Shown: positions 14,477 through 20,152 of the stretch, one piece after another
How positions within the stretch are numbered: the stretch's first letter is position 1
Layout: each line of letters opens with the position of its first letter
NCBI GenBank assembly: GCA_900541875.1
Contig: UQLF01000026.1
Span: forward strand, 1 to 20,152
DNA length: 20,152 bases
Source: an uncultured Collinsella sp.
GTDB lineage: Bacteria; Actinomycetota; Coriobacteriia; Coriobacteriales; Coriobacteriaceae
Direction: 5' to 3'
Notes under the pieces: model-generated
The model's database searches: none
What the model saw: the letters and a program-made list of their open reading frames with translations, nothing else
Told to the model about the DNA's origin: nothing
Position numbers and translations under genes: made by a program

Positions 14477-14620
14477 ACGCTCTCCCTTCATTGTGCGCGC
14501 CCGAGTGAGGGCGCCTAAACAAAAAGCGCCCTTACAACGGCCACCTTCAAAGTCCTACGGTGCCGTCACAAGAACGCTTGCGCTGTCCCCATCCGGAGAA
14601 GGGGACGATATGTCAGGCGT

Positions 14621-14649
14621 ATTGTAACCCGAGTCATCCACACGAGCAA
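14621..14649 (-). promoter_or_regulatory. Candidate promoter of the B3/4 gene
   Basis: On the minus strand TTGCTC (14649-14644) and TACAAT (14626-14621) are 17 nt apart. The -35 box overlaps the T-tail of repeat copy 4, so repeat and promoter are fused. The leader contains a GTCCCC/GGGGAC hairpin (14585-14606) and further GC stems. Confidence 0.45.
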
Positions 14650-14651
14650 AA

Positions 14652-14684
14652 CCACCACAAAGGTGCCTGTCCCCTTTGTGGTGG
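14652..14684. repeat. Repeat hairpin family B, copy 4, behind pckA
   Basis: A 12-bp perfect stem (CCACCACAAAGG and complement, arms 14652-14663 and 14673-14684); the loop reads GGACAGGCA on the minus strand. It lies 19 nt past the pckA stop codon and is followed on the minus strand by TTTT, so it fits a terminator. Confidence 0.87.
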
Positions 14685-14703
14685 ATATGGACTCACGGCG
14701 AAG

Positions 14704-16374
14704 CTAGTGGCGGAGTCCCAGCAGGCCGCGGCCGCGATGACGGGCGTCGGCGTGTACTTGAACGTGCGGGCCGGCGGCTTTGACGGACTCGGGCAGGTGC
14801 GAGTACTTCTTCTCGAAGTTCTCCTCGAACATCACGGCCAGGTTGTGTGCAGCCTCGTCGTAACGAGCGGTGCTCTGCCAGTACTGGCGCGGCACCAGGA
14901 TGCCGTCGGGCACACCGTGGCACGTGGTGGGAATGTCGACGTTAAAGATGTCGTCGTGCACGAACTCGCTGTCCTCGATGGTGCCGTCGAGGGCGCCCGC
15001 GACCAGCGAGCGCGTGTAGGCCAGCTCGATGCGATGGCCCACGCCGTAGCCGCCGCCGATCCAGCCGGTGTTGACCAGGTACACACACGTGCGGCCGTCG
15101 GCAATGCGCTCGCCGAGCATCTTGGCGTAAACCATGGGGTCGAGTGGCATAAACGGCTCGCCGAACAGCGAAGAGAACGTGGGCGTGGGCTCGGTGACGC
15201 CGACCTCGGTGCCGGGAATCTTAGCCGTAAAGCCCGTCACAAAGTGGTACATGGCGGCGTCGGCCGTCAGACGCGAGATGGGCGGCAGCACGCCAAAAGC
15301 GTCGCAAGTCAGGAACAGCACGACACTCGGAGTGGTACCCATGCCCTTAGTCCACGCGTTAGGAATGTGCTCCACGGGATAGGCCACGCGCGTGTTATGC
15401 GTGATCGAGATGTCATCGTAGTTGGGCTTGCGGTTCTCGTCGAGCACCACGTTTTCGCAGATCGCGCCAAAGCGGACAGCGTTGAAGATCTCGGGCTCGT
15501 GGAAGGCGTCCAGGCCCTCGCATTTGGCGTAGCAGCCACCCTCGATGTTGAAGATGCCCATGTCGGACCAACCGTGCTCGTCGTCGCCGATCAGCAGGCG
15601 CGTGGGATTGGCCGAAAGCGTGGTCTTGCCGGTGCCGGACAGGCCAAAGAACACGGCGGTCTCGTGCGTGACGGGATCCATGCTGGCCGAGCAGTGCATG
15701 GGCAGCACGTCGTCCTCGACGGGCAGTAGGTAATTCATGACGCTGAAGATGGACTTTTTGATCTCGCCGGAGTAGCCGGTGCCAGCGACCAGAATCACGC
15801 GTTCCTGGAAGTTGATGACCACGGCGGCGCTGGAGTTGAGGCCCTTGATGGCGGGGTCGCACTGGTAACCGGGCGCTGCGAGCACGCAGAAGTCGGGCTC
15901 ACCGGTGCGCGCGATTTCGCGGGCGAGCGGACGGGCGAGCATCTGCTTTATAAAGAGTGCCTGGCTGGCACGCTCGCAGGCAACGAGCAGTCGACGCGTG
16001 TGGTTGCGGTCGGCGCCTGCCATGCCGCGGGTGACGAACACGTCGCGCTCGTTGAGATAGTCGACGATGCCGGCCTTGATGGCCTCATAGCTCTCGACGG
16101 ACAGCGGGCGGTTGACGGCGCCCCAGGCAATCTTGTCGTGAACATCGGGGGTGTCGACGATAAAGCGGTCATTGGGGGAACGGCCGGTACGCTCCCCCGT
16201 CTCGATCACCAGCGCGCCGTTGGATGCCATGCGGCCTTCTTCGCGGCGGATAGCGTGCTCGACGAGCTCCGCGGCGGGTAGATCGACCAGCAGACGGGGC
16301 TGATTCTCGGCGGGATCTTCAACGAGCGTAATACCAAAGTTGGACAAAACTTCTGCAGGGGTAACACCAGGCAT
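14704..16374 (-). CDS. pckA: Phosphoenolpyruvate carboxykinase (ATP type)
   Basis: Interconverts oxaloacetate + ATP and PEP + CO2 + ADP. In gluconeogenesis it makes PEP; in fermenting gut anaerobes it often runs toward oxaloacetate. The 556-residue protein carries RTGRSPNDRF (62-71), the substrate-binding GTGYSGEIKKS (198-208), the P-loop GLSGTGKTT (244-252) and the metal-binding LIGDDEHGWSD (261-271), which mark the ATP-dependent class. Length is slightly above the usual 530-540: after ESVKAAGP, where relatives tend to end, about 20 Arg/His/Gly-rich residues follow, possibly a drifted stop. ATG at 16374 follows AAAGGAGG, the best ribosome site in the window. The promoter region has a perfect LacI-type palindrome. 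Upstream on the same strand lies lldP, about 280 bp away behind repeats. Confidence 0.97.
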   Translation of the reverse strand: MPGVTPAEVLSNFGITLVEDPAENQPRLLVDLPAAELVEHAIRREEGRMASNGALVIETGERTGRSPNDRFIVDTPDVHDKIAWGAVNRPLSVESYEAIKAGIVDYLNERDVFVTRGMAGADRNHTRRLLVACERASQALFIKQMLARPLAREIARTGEPDFCVLAAPGYQCDPAIKGLNSSAAVVINFQERVILVAGTGYSGEIKKSIFSVMNYLLPVEDDVLPMHCSASMDPVTHETAVFFGLSGTGKTTLSANPTRLLIGDDEHGWSDMGIFNIEGGCYAKCEGLDAFHEPEIFNAVRFGAICENVVLDENRKPNYDDISITHNTRVAYPVEHIPNAWTKGMGTTPSVVLFLTCDAFGVLPPISRLTADAAMYHFVTGFTAKIPGTEVGVTEPTPTFSSLFGEPFMPLDPMVYAKMLGERIADGRTCVYLVNTGWIGGGYGVGHRIELAYTRSLVAGALDGTIEDSEFVHDDIFNVDIPTTCHGVPDGILVPRQYWQSTARYDEAAHNLAVMFEENFEKKYSHLPESVKAAGPHVQVHADARHRGRGLLGLRH

Positions 16375-16415
16375 GGGGCCTCCTTTAAAAACGCGACACA
16401 TGGACGCGGCGCGCA

Positions 16416-16431
16416 CTTTACTCACGTAAAG
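16416..16431. promoter_or_regulatory. Inverted repeat in the pckA leader
   Basis: CTTTAC-TCAC-GTAAAG is a perfect 6-bp dyad just downstream of the proposed pckA transcription start. It could be a second operator or a small leader hairpin. Confidence 0.35.
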
Positions 16432-16441
16432 CCCGTTGTAC

Positions 16442-16469
16442 CCGATATGCAAAAACGTTTTTGCGGCAA
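16442..16469 (-). promoter_or_regulatory. pckA promoter with LacI/CcpA-type operator
   Basis: GCAAAAACGTTTTTGC (16449-16464) is a perfect 16-bp palindrome with the central CG typical of LacI-family operators, including catabolite-response elements. It fills the space between a possible -35 (TTGCCG, 16469-16464) and -10 (TATCGG, 16447-16442) on the minus strand, where a bound repressor would block transcription. The promoter boxes are moderate; the palindrome is exact. Confidence 0.55.
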
Positions 16470-16513
16470 GGGCGGCAAGCCCGCCCAACGGTCAAAAATC
16501 GCAGGCAAGCGGC

Positions 16514-16567
16514 CTAGTCATTGGGGACGTTCTTAAACGACTAGTCATTGGGGACACTCTTGAACAG
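16514..16567. repeat. Two tandem 27-bp direct repeats
   Basis: Units 16514-16540 and 16541-16567 abut and match at 22 of 27 positions; both begin CTAGTCATTGGGGAC. They sit between pckA and lldP, next to the family C element, and share the GGGGAC core. Confidence 0.8.
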
Positions 16568-16576
16568 GCAACATCC

Positions 16577-16651
16577 AAGGAGTGTCTCCGGATGCCGGCA
16601 CTTAGGGACGTTCCCAAAGTGCCGGCACATAAGGAACGTCCCTAAGTGCCG
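16577..16651. repeat. Repeat element family C, copy 2, behind lldP
   Basis: A 19-bp perfect inverted repeat (CGGCACTTAGGGACGTTCC, arms 16596-16614 and 16633-16651) encloses the palindrome GTGCCGGCAC (16619-16628). An alternative 10-bp stem, GCCGGCACTT (16594-16603) with 16617-16626, excludes it. The right arm ends 1 nt from the lldP stop codon (16653-16655). The left end, AAGGAGTGTC (16577-16586), matches family C copy 1 at 3705. Confidence 0.82.
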
Positions 16652-16652
16652 A

Positions 16653-18224
16653 CTACAGCGGCAGGTTTTGGCCGAGCATGGCTATGACGCTCATGAGGAC
16701 CAGCATGCCGGCAGCGTAGGGTAGCACCGCGCCCAGGAGTTCGGCATCCTTACCGCGCACGTGCACGGCGGCAAGACCAATGGCGAGGGTCTGCGGCGAG
16801 ATCATCTTGCCGGCGGCAACGCCAAGCGCGTTCAGCGCAACCATCCAGTAGTCACTCACGCCCAGCGCGGTGGCAGTCTGGCTCTGGATGGAGCCAAACA
16901 GCATGCCCGAAGACGTGCCCGAACCGGTCACGAACGCACCGACCGCACCGATCCACGGTGCCAGAATCGGGTACAGGCCGCCGGCGACCGCAATGCAAAA
17001 CGCGCTGATCGACGAAATCATGCCGGCATAGCCCATCACCTTGGCGCAGCCCAGCACCGAAAGCATGGTGATGACCGTCGGCATCATCTGTTTGACGGTC
17101 GCGGCCAGTACCTCACCCATCAAGCGCGGCGAAGCGCCCTGAATGGCACCGCCGACAAACGCCGCCAGGAAAATCCAGACGCCCGGCGTATTGATCCACG
17201 AAAACGTAAGCGTACCGGGATTCTCACCGCAATACACCTGCACATGGCTCGCAAACGGCGCGAGCGCGACATGTACAGCGGGCGCCAGATTAGACGTGCC
17301 CAGCAGCAACACAAAGATCAGGATGAAGCACGACCAGGCCGAAAGCGCCGACCTAACGGTGAGCTTCTCCCCCGCCTCGATATTCATGTGAAAGCGTGCG
17401 TCCAGATGCCCCGACTTCTCGGCACGCATGGCAAGCGCAGCTGTCAGCGCGAGCGACACGATGGAGCCCACAACCACGGCAAGCTCGGGACCTACAAACG
17501 TGGCGACAACCAGGGCCGCGCCGACAAAGGACGCACCAGAGAGCAGCGCGATACCGGCCACGCCGTGCAGGCGCTCGCCCACGCTCGCGGCATTGCCCTG
17601 GTCATCGGCAACACGGCCCGCAACCAGCACAATAAATAGCGGCATCACCACAAAGAACGGTGCGAGCTGCACCAGCTGAACGGTCGCCAGGTGAAGGGAA
17701 TCCAAACCCACCAGGTCGGCAACGGACACCGTGGGGATGCCGATGGAGCCGTAGGGCGTGGGCACGCCGTTGGCCAGCAGGCAGATAAGCACGGCGGGCA
17801 CGGCCTCAAAGCCCAGGCCTGCGAGCATGCCGGCGGGAATGGCGACAGCGGTACCGAAGCCGGCCATGCCCTCCATAAAGCCACCGAAGCACCAAGCCAC
17901 GAGCAGCGCCAGCAGACGGCGGTCGCTGCTGATGGAGGTGATCATGCTGCCGATCACCTCCATAGCGCCCGTACGAACGCACAGGTTATACGTGAACACC
18001 GCGGCGATGATCACCAGGACGATGGGCCACAGAGCCATCAAAAAACCTTCGAGCGAGGCGGTCGCGATCTGCGCTGCCGGCAGGTGCCACCATGCGAAGG
18101 CAAGCAAGCACGAAAGGACAAACGATCCGATAGCGGCCTTCCAAGCTGGCCATTTAAAGCACAGCAGCATCACGACCAGCCAAATAATCGGCACAAGAGC
18201 CAGTAAGAATGCGGCGACGTCCAT
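16653..18224 (-). CDS. lldP: L-lactate permease (LctP family)
   Basis: A cytoplasmic-membrane transporter for lactate (and often glycolate), probably by proton symport. The 523-residue protein has about 12-14 hydrophobic helices. Family motifs: GGFMEGMAGFGTAVAIPAG (114-132), LLANGVPTPYGSIGIPT (149-165) and, in the C-terminal half, GSGTSSGMLFGSIQSQTA. Length is typical. ATG at 18224 follows AAGGAG with 9-nt spacing; 15 open upstream codons lack support. No lactate dehydrogenase gene is in the window. pckA lies downstream on the same strand, consistent with lactate carbon passing through pyruvate and oxaloacetate, but repeats intervene. The direction of transport cannot be read from the sequence. 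No clear promoter was found in the 179-bp divergent gap. Confidence 0.93.
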   Translation of the reverse strand: MDVAAFLLALVPIIWLVVMLLCFKWPAWKAAIGSFVLSCLLAFAWWHLPAAQIATASLEGFLMALWPIVLVIIAAVFTYNLCVRTGAMEVIGSMITSISSDRRLLALLVAWCFGGFMEGMAGFGTAVAIPAGMLAGLGFEAVPAVLICLLANGVPTPYGSIGIPTVSVADLVGLDSLHLATVQLVQLAPFFVVMPLFIVLVAGRVADDQGNAASVGERLHGVAGIALLSGASFVGAALVVATFVGPELAVVVGSIVSLALTAALAMRAEKSGHLDARFHMNIEAGEKLTVRSALSAWSCFILIFVLLLGTSNLAPAVHVALAPFASHVQVYCGENPGTLTFSWINTPGVWIFLAAFVGGAIQGASPRLMGEVLAATVKQMMPTVITMLSVLGCAKVMGYAGMISSISAFCIAVAGGLYPILAPWIGAVGAFVTGSGTSSGMLFGSIQSQTATALGVSDYWMVALNALGVAAGKMISPQTLAIGLAAVHVRGKDAELLGAVLPYAAGMLVLMSVIAMLGQNLPL

Positions 18225-18327
18225 AGGTAGAAGCTCCTTGGTGCCGCGTGGGCGGCATCGGGGGGTCACAAAACTTCAACAGGATACCGCACGTTTACCG
18301 ACAAATTACAGCCGCCCGCCGAAATTA

Positions 18328-18344
18328 TTGAACAACCTGTTCAA
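18328..18344. promoter_or_regulatory. 17-bp perfect palindrome, candidate operator
   Basis: TTGAACAACCTGTTCAA (7-bp arms, ACC centre) lies in the divergent lldP/flippase gap, about 26 bp upstream of the flippase -10 box. Size and symmetry fit a TetR- or GntR-type operator that could control either gene. The regulator is not encoded nearby, unless it is the MarR protein. Confidence 0.45.
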
Positions 18345-18369
18345 AAACACGAATGGATACCACCGCGAC

Positions 18370-18375
18370 TATACT
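18370..18375 (+). promoter_or_regulatory. -10 element of the flippase gene
   Basis: TATACT at 18370-18375 predicts a transcription start near 18382 and a 22-nt leader ahead of the TTG start. No -35 consensus is seen (ACACGA at 17 nt), so activator help is possible. Because it lies downstream of an in-frame ATG at 18353, it argues for the TTG start. Confidence 0.5.
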
Positions 18376-18403
18376 AGAGCGCAGCAATAGAAAGGACCCC
18401 GCT

Positions 18404-19984
18404 TTGAGCATCACGCCCCTCGATAGCATTCGCCGCGCCATCGCCCGCCGCAATGGCGTCGCCGACTCCGCCGTAGCGGGCAGCGGCACCGCAAGGGCCC
18501 AGGGCGGCCGCATCGAGAACGGCCTCTTCCCTGCCTCCCACACGGCCGAAGAGCTCGCACGCATCCAGGAGCTGAGTCAGCGCAACGCCGGCGGACCCGA
18601 TAGCAGCCAAGCCACACGTCGCCGGCGCGAACGCGATCGGGAGCCCGGCCCCGTCCGCCGCATGGTCAACGCTTGGTGGAACCGTCTGCTCGGCGCCGTC
18701 TACGGCGGCGGCTTCTCCATGCAGGAAGCGGAATACGAGGAGCACGCCACCAGCCGCGACTATCTTTGGAACACCCTCGGCACCGCCGTGTGGGGCCTGG
18801 CGTTTCCGTTGCTCACCATAGTGTCTACGCAGCTCGTGGGCGCCGAAGAAGCAGGCAAATTCTCCATCGCCTTTGTCACCGGCACGCTCATCATGATCGC
18901 GTGCAACTACGGCGTGCGCAATTTCCAGGTCTCAGACATCGACGAAAAGACGTCCTTTGCCTCCTACCAGCTCAACCGCTGGCTTTGTGGAGCGCTCGCC
19001 CTAGGCTGCGGCCTCATGTACAGCAGCGCCCGCGGCTATGATGCGCAGATGGCGACGATCGGCCTGGGCGTCTACCTGTATAAGGTCATCGACGGCGTCG
19101 CCGACGTGTACGAAGGCCGCCTGCAGCAGGCCGACAAACTCTACTTGGCTGGCATGAGCCAAACGCTACGCTCCGTCGGCGTCATCGCGGTCTTCAGCGT
19201 GGCGCTGTTCCTCACGCGCAGCATGCCCATCGCGGCCATGGCCATGGGTGTCACCGCGATCGCCTCGCTCGTGCTGGTCACCGCGCCGCTCGCCCTGCTC
19301 GAGACCGAAAAATCGCGCCGCGTGAGCCTGCGCGAGGTCGGCCACCTGTTTGTCCAGTGCGCCCCGCTCTTTGGTGCACTGTTCCTGTCCAACCTAATTG
19401 AGAGCATGCCCAAGTTTGTGATGGAAGGCACGCTGGCATACAAATATCAGCTGTACTTTAATGCCCTGTTTTTTCCAGCTCAGGCTATTCTGTTAAGCAT
19501 TGGATTTGTCTATAAACCTCAGCTCCTGCGCTTGTCGAGCATTTGGGCTAATCCTCGCAAGCGTCGTCGCTTTGACCTGATTATTGTTGCCGTTATGGCG
19601 CTGATCGTGGTCATCACCGGCGTGTGCGCCGCATTTATGGCAGGTCCCGGTATTCCCCTCATGAGCTTTATGTACGGTCTTAGCTTTGAGCGCTACCGTA
19701 CGCTGGCGCTGCTGATGGTCGTCGCCGGCGGCGTCACCGCGGCCATCGACTTTATCTACGCCATCATCACGGTGCTGCGCCACGCTGGAGACGTCACCAA
19801 GATCTACCTGATCTGCTTCGCCGTAAGCGTGGTGCTGCCGGTGATCCTGATTAAGCTGCTGGGTCTGATGGGCGCTGTGGTGAGCTACCTAGCCATCATG
19901 GCCCTACTCCTGGTGCTGCTGATAATCGAGTACGCCCACATCCGCCAACGCATCGAACGCGACCGCAACCCGTACGGCGCCTAA
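18404..19984 (+). CDS. MOP/MATE-like polysaccharide flippase with soluble N-terminal extension
   Basis: A 526-residue multi-pass membrane protein resembling lipopolysaccharide/teichoic-acid flippases (Wzx/RfbX type) that move lipid-linked sugars across the membrane. Helices start at about residue 120 (YLWNTLGTAVWGLAFPLLTIV) and about 12 follow to the C-terminus. Residues 1-115 are soluble and probably disordered, with Ala/Gly/Arg-rich sequence and TRRRRERDRE at 71-80; typical flippases begin directly with a helix. The start is a TTG at 18404, supported by AAAGGA and a -10 box at 18370; the ATG at 18353 lies upstream of that -10 box and has no ribosome site. Substrate unknown; teaming with the TagO/WecA-like enzyme is inference. 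Confidence 0.82.
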   Translation: MSITPLDSIRRAIARRNGVADSAVAGSGTARAQGGRIENGLFPASHTAEELARIQELSQRNAGGPDSSQATRRRRERDREPGPVRRMVNAWWNRLLGAVYGGGFSMQEAEYEEHATSRDYLWNTLGTAVWGLAFPLLTIVSTQLVGAEEAGKFSIAFVTGTLIMIACNYGVRNFQVSDIDEKTSFASYQLNRWLCGALALGCGLMYSSARGYDAQMATIGLGVYLYKVIDGVADVYEGRLQQADKLYLAGMSQTLRSVGVIAVFSVALFLTRSMPIAAMAMGVTAIASLVLVTAPLALLETEKSRRVSLREVGHLFVQCAPLFGALFLSNLIESMPKFVMEGTLAYKYQLYFNALFFPAQAILLSIGFVYKPQLLRLSSIWANPRKRRRFDLIIVAVMALIVVITGVCAAFMAGPGIPLMSFMYGLSFERYRTLALLMVVAGGVTAAIDFIYAIITVLRHAGDVTKIYLICFAVSVVLPVILIKLLGLMGAVVSYLAIMALLLVLLIIEYAHIRQRIERDRNPYGA

Positions 19985-20076
19985 TTAGCTGCCCCCGGTA
20001 CCGGAATTTGCGATGGAATCTCCCCGACTAGGGTCTCGTTGTGGACAATATGCACCACGCAAAACTAAGTGAGTAG

Positions 20077-20101
20077 AGGCTTATAGGACAAAATGTGTGT
20101 C
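20077..20101 (+). repeat. 25-nt repeat, right copy (inverted partner at 52-76)
   Basis: An exact reverse complement of 52-76, lying 92 nt past the flippase stop codon in the same sense as that gene. The unit is preceded by GTAG in both copies. Beyond the unit the two sites diverge. Confidence 0.85.
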
Positions 20102-20152
20102 CCGATAGAACATCCGTTTCCATCCATTAATCCAGCCAGAACGGGTACGGGT

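Noticed and set aside
14477..14620. T-box riboswitch in the leader of the B3/4 gene
   Set aside because: A GGCACCGT stretch resembles part of a T-box, but the conserved TGG-ACC-GCG box, the specifier loop and an adjoining terminator/antiterminator pair are missing.
16514..16651. CRISPR array
   Set aside because: Only two directly abutting 27-bp units without spacers, followed by a palindrome, and no cas gene in the window.
52..20101. Composite transposon bounded by the 25-bp inverted repeats
   Set aside because: No transposase, integrase or target duplication is visible, and the genes inside are ordinary chromosomal housekeeping genes.

Overview
The window comes from a GC-rich (roughly 60 %) bacterial chromosome. 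The gene families, the low-spacing housekeeping layout and the style of the intergenic palindromes suggest an anaerobic gut actinobacterium of the Coriobacteriia, most likely Collinsella or a close relative. This assignment is an inference from overall familiarity; no 16S gene is present. I find fifteen protein genes, one tRNA gene, one strong 6S RNA candidate, several promoters and many hairpins. No phage, transposase, CRISPR array or plasmid gene is present.

Layout, left to right. An HD-domain protein (-) and proA (-) lie at the left end. A proline-iminopeptidase-like hydrolase (+) sits between proA and proB (-), with a large nested palindrome and bidirectional terminator between hydrolase and proB. 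Then come pncB (-, NAD salvage), a small coiled-coil/single-TM protein (-), tRNA-Ala(CGC) (-) and a PflX-like radical SAM protein (-). A divergent gap of about 525 bp holds a 6S RNA candidate (+), followed by a TagO/WecA-type sugar-phosphate transferase (+) and trpS (+). From 11.76 to 18.22 kb is a minus-strand block: an MGMT-type protein, a DegV lipid-binding protein, a MarR regulator, a B3/4-domain protein, ATP-dependent PEP carboxykinase (pckA) and an L-lactate permease (lldP). The window ends with a divergent MOP-type polysaccharide flippase (+) that has an unusual soluble N-terminus.

Functionally this is mostly core metabolism: proline synthesis and recovery (proA, peptidase, proB), NAD salvage, lactate uptake and anaplerosis/gluconeogenesis (lldP next to pckA), envelope polysaccharide synthesis (TagO/WecA-like enzyme and flippase), and translation (trpS, tRNA-Ala).

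The most unusual signal lies between the genes. At least nine genes carry, close behind their stop codon (or with the stop codon in the hairpin's edge), a palindromic element of one of a few families. Stems differ, but loops or arms repeatedly contain a GGGAC / GGGACAGG core. Four copies share a nearly identical CCACCACAAAGG stem behind four different genes. In three cases the element lies between the stop codon and a separate intrinsic terminator. This looks like a dispersed REP-like or terminator-like repeat system targeted to gene 3' ends. A 25-bp exact inverted repeat near both window ends (52-76 and 20077-20101) also lies behind genes in sense orientation and may belong to it.
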